Below are positions 62,416 to 64,000 of a DNA stretch of 64,000 nt, one piece after another. Within the stretch, counting starts at the first letter, position 1. Each line of letters starts with the position of its first letter. The position numbers and the translations under genes are program-made. The DNA comes from Cytophagaceae bacterium (lineage in GTDB: Bacteria; Bacteroidota; Bacteroidia; Cytophagales; Spirosomataceae). The notes beneath the pieces are model-generated. The model did not search any database. It saw only the letters and a program-made list of their open reading frames with translations, and was not told the origin of the DNA. Where the stretch lies: assembly GCA_027486845.1 (NCBI GenBank), contig JAIXOL010000027.1:124001-188000 (forward strand). Direction: 5' to 3'.

Positions 62416-63519
62416 TTAAAACTCCCACCAAACTTTATCAGGATATAAACTATCAAGTACCACAGGCTCTCCAATCATTGGGGTAGTTAGTTTAATTTTA
62501 TTATTTGATACTGCTTTTAGACGTTTGATTGGCTCATTCCAAGCATGATTCGCCAAAGGAAACTTTGCCCAGTGCACTGGCATTAATACTTTAGCTTTTA
62601 AATCTTTGGCAGCCAAAAATGTCTCTTCTGGCAGCGTATGAATATTGTGCCAAAGCACGTTATACTGACCGTTTTCGAGTATCGCTATATCAAAAGGGCC
62701 GTATTTTTCACCTATAATTTTGAAGTGGTTGTCATACCCCGAATCACCACCTAAGAATAGATTATAACCATGAATATTTAACACAAACGACGACCAAAGG
62801 GATTTTGCACGAGTGAAACCTCGTCCAGAAAAATGTCGAGCTGGTGTAGCCGTTATTACAATATCATCAGTAACTTTAACGCTTTCCCACCAATCAAATT
62901 CTACAATTTTGTCAGAACTTATGCCCCAATTCTCCAAATGAGCTCCAACACCTAAAGAAGTATAAAATTTCTTAATTTTTGGTTGTAGCCTCAAAATAGT
63001 CTCATAATCAAGATGGTCGTAATGGTCATGCGACAAAAACAAAATATCAATTTCTGGAAAATCATCAACTTGATAAACATCTGCACCTTTGAAAGACTTA
63101 ACCAAAAAACTGACTGGCGAAGCACTTCCACTAAAAACTGGGTCAATTAGAATTGTAGTTTCTTTAGATTTAATAAAGTAAGATGAATGACCAAACCAAA
63201 CAATGTTTGGTTTATCGGCTTTTAGATTTTTTAAGTTGGTTTTTATTGATGGAATTTCTTTTGGAGGCTCAACATTCGAAGGTTTATTGAAATAATCTTT
63301 TAATAAAGTCAAATAACTCCCATTTTCAGCCATTACCGAAGTTATATTTATATTCTGAAATGCTCCATTTTTATAATTGGGTGATTTCAAAACTCTCTCA
63401 AGCCTTGCCCCTGATGAATCTTTACCAAAAACAGCTTTTTGCATAAATCCCCAAACTATTAAACCTAAAAAAAACACTATAACTATTATACAAATCATCA
63501 TTTTCTTTACAATTTTCAT
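62416..63519 (-). CDS. MBL-fold metallo-hydrolase, NAPE-PLD/UlaG-like, membrane-anchored
   Basis: 367 residues. An N-terminal hydrophobic helix (~8-28) gives a membrane anchor. The metallo-beta-lactamase core starts with V-W-F-G-H-S-S-Y-F-I and has the zinc motif S-H-D-H-Y-D-H-L-D (~163-171), P-A-R-H-F-S-G-R-G (~227) and G-G-D-S-G-Y (~256). V-H-W (~320) provides the last ligand. The layout matches N-acylphosphatidylethanolamine phospholipase D-like enzymes, so a phosphodiester lipid is a plausible substrate, not proven. Confidence 0.9.
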   Translation of the reverse strand: MKIVKKMMICIIVIVFFLGLIVWGFMQKAVFGKDSSGARLERVLKSPNYKNGAFQNINITSVMAENGSYLTLLKDYFNKPSNVEPPKEIPSIKTNLKNLKADKPNIVWFGHSSYFIKSKETTILIDPVFSGSASPVSFLVKSFKGADVYQVDDFPEIDILFLSHDHYDHLDYETILRLQPKIKKFYTSLGVGAHLENWGISSDKIVEFDWWESVKVTDDIVITATPARHFSGRGFTRAKSLWSSFVLNIHGYNLFLGGDSGYDNHFKIIGEKYGPFDIAILENGQYNVLWHNIHTLPEETFLAAKDLKAKVLMPVHWAKFPLANHAWNEPIKRLKAVSNNKIKLTTPMIGEPVVLDSLYPDKVWWEF

Positions 63520-63723
63520 TTTTTTGTTTGTTAGATATTAACTATTTTAATCAATACAATAGTTCCAAATACAAAATTCTATAAATTTATCTCTTAAAAA
63601 TGCTTTTTTTTAATTGAATTTGGCAAATTGCTAAAAATTTTAGATATTAGGGTGTGTAAATTTTCCTAAGATACCATCTCAATGAATTAAGCCTATGCTT
63701 CTTTCATAAAAACTATAAATCCA

Positions 63724-64000
63724 ATGTCTCTCATCAGTAATAACCTTAAATACTTGCGTCGAATCAATGGTTTGACCCAAGAACAATTTGCTCGCCGAAT
63801 TGGCACTAAAAGAGCCAATGTAGGTGCTTACGAAGAATCAAGGGCAATTCCACCAGTCGATACCCTCAAGATAATTGCCAATACTTTTGGTATTACAGTT
63901 GATGATTTTGTAAAAAAAGATATACGTAAACTACGAGAAACTCCTGACCTTACTTTTGGCTTTGAAGCAAAACCTTTTTATAGCAACGAACATTCAGAGG
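63724..64000 (+). CDS. XRE-family helix-turn-helix regulator, 5' part (runs off the window)
   Basis: The first 92 codons are visible. Residues ~5-65 form a classic HTH_XRE domain: L-K-Y-L-R-R-I-N-G-L-T-Q-E-Q-F-A, the recognition helix T-K-R-A-N-V-G-A-Y-E-E, and L-K-I-I-A-N-T-F-G-I-T-V-D-D-F-V. The following K-K-D-I-R-K-L and P-D-L-T-F-G-F lead towards an unseen C-terminal domain, possibly a LexA/S24-like peptidase, which the window does not show. A DNA-binding repressor role is likely. Confidence 0.85.
   Translation, partial: MSLISNNLKYLRRINGLTQEQFARRIGTKRANVGAYEESRAIPPVDTLKIIANTFGITVDDFVKKDIRKLRETPDLTFGFEAKPFYSNEHSE

Overview
The window reads as chromosomal DNA from a free-living member of the Bacteroidota, most likely Cytophagales. 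Base composition is AT-rich. Secreted proteins carry type IX secretion features: a T9SS-type C-terminal domain on the DUF1501 protein and two 3-coathanger-stack C-termini. Several candidate promoters look like TTTG/TAnnTTTG rather than the E. coli type. Genes have weak or no Shine-Dalgarno sequences. The genus cannot be fixed from sequence alone.

Layout. 1-5633: the 3' end of a large modular secreted esterase, then dnaK behind a palindrome and a sigma-54-like promoter. A complete 1.69-kb insertion sequence sits exactly at the dnaK stop codon. 5634-7621: a minus-strand trpS, PAP2 phosphatase, DUF2147 run. 8079-11294: a DUF1800/DUF1501 pair. 11348-14662: a class III aminotransferase and a LytS/LytTR-type two-component system. 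14833-24505: a maltose/maltodextrin locus. Two divergent exported GH13 enzymes, an SLC45-type MFS importer, beta-phosphoglucomutase and a GH65 maltose phosphorylase together make a phosphorolytic route from maltodextrin to glucose 6-phosphate. An unknown thioredoxin-like/TPR protein is embedded in it. 24805-32166: a PhoPQ-related family protein, diverging from a four-gene run (sialidase-like protein, propeller/helical-toroid protein, DUF3748 lipoprotein, DHDPS/NAL-like aldolase) that looks like an uncharacterised glycan pathway. 32212-36057: SAM hydrolase family protein and leuS.

36300-39700 is the most accessory part. A translationally coupled AlkB-like dioxygenase and TPR-methyltransferase, followed by a CPBP protease, lie between attC-like inverted repeats. 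The 10-bp end sequences of the first unit are exactly complementary, as expected for an integron-type gene cassette, but no integrase is present. A truncated Uma2 gene abuts the right edge and faces an intact Uma2 gene.

40756-63519 returns to chromosomal backbone. It holds a membrane pyrophosphatase fused to an OmpA-like domain, a secreted PIG-L deacetylase, infC and thrS, and a TPR lipoprotein. Next comes a minus-strand operon (EVE protein, two paralogous exported proteins, rRNA-type methyltransferase), followed by a seven-repeat propeller protein, a large BNR/sortilin-like protein, two DinB-family paralogues and a NAPE-PLD-like metallo-hydrolase. The window ends inside an XRE-type regulator gene.

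No tRNA, rRNA or CRISPR array was recognised. The best candidates for undescribed biology are the cassette-borne AlkB/methyltransferase pair, the pyrophosphatase-OmpA fusion and the sialidase-like/DHDPS-like cluster. All functions are inferred from sequence family resemblance read by eye.
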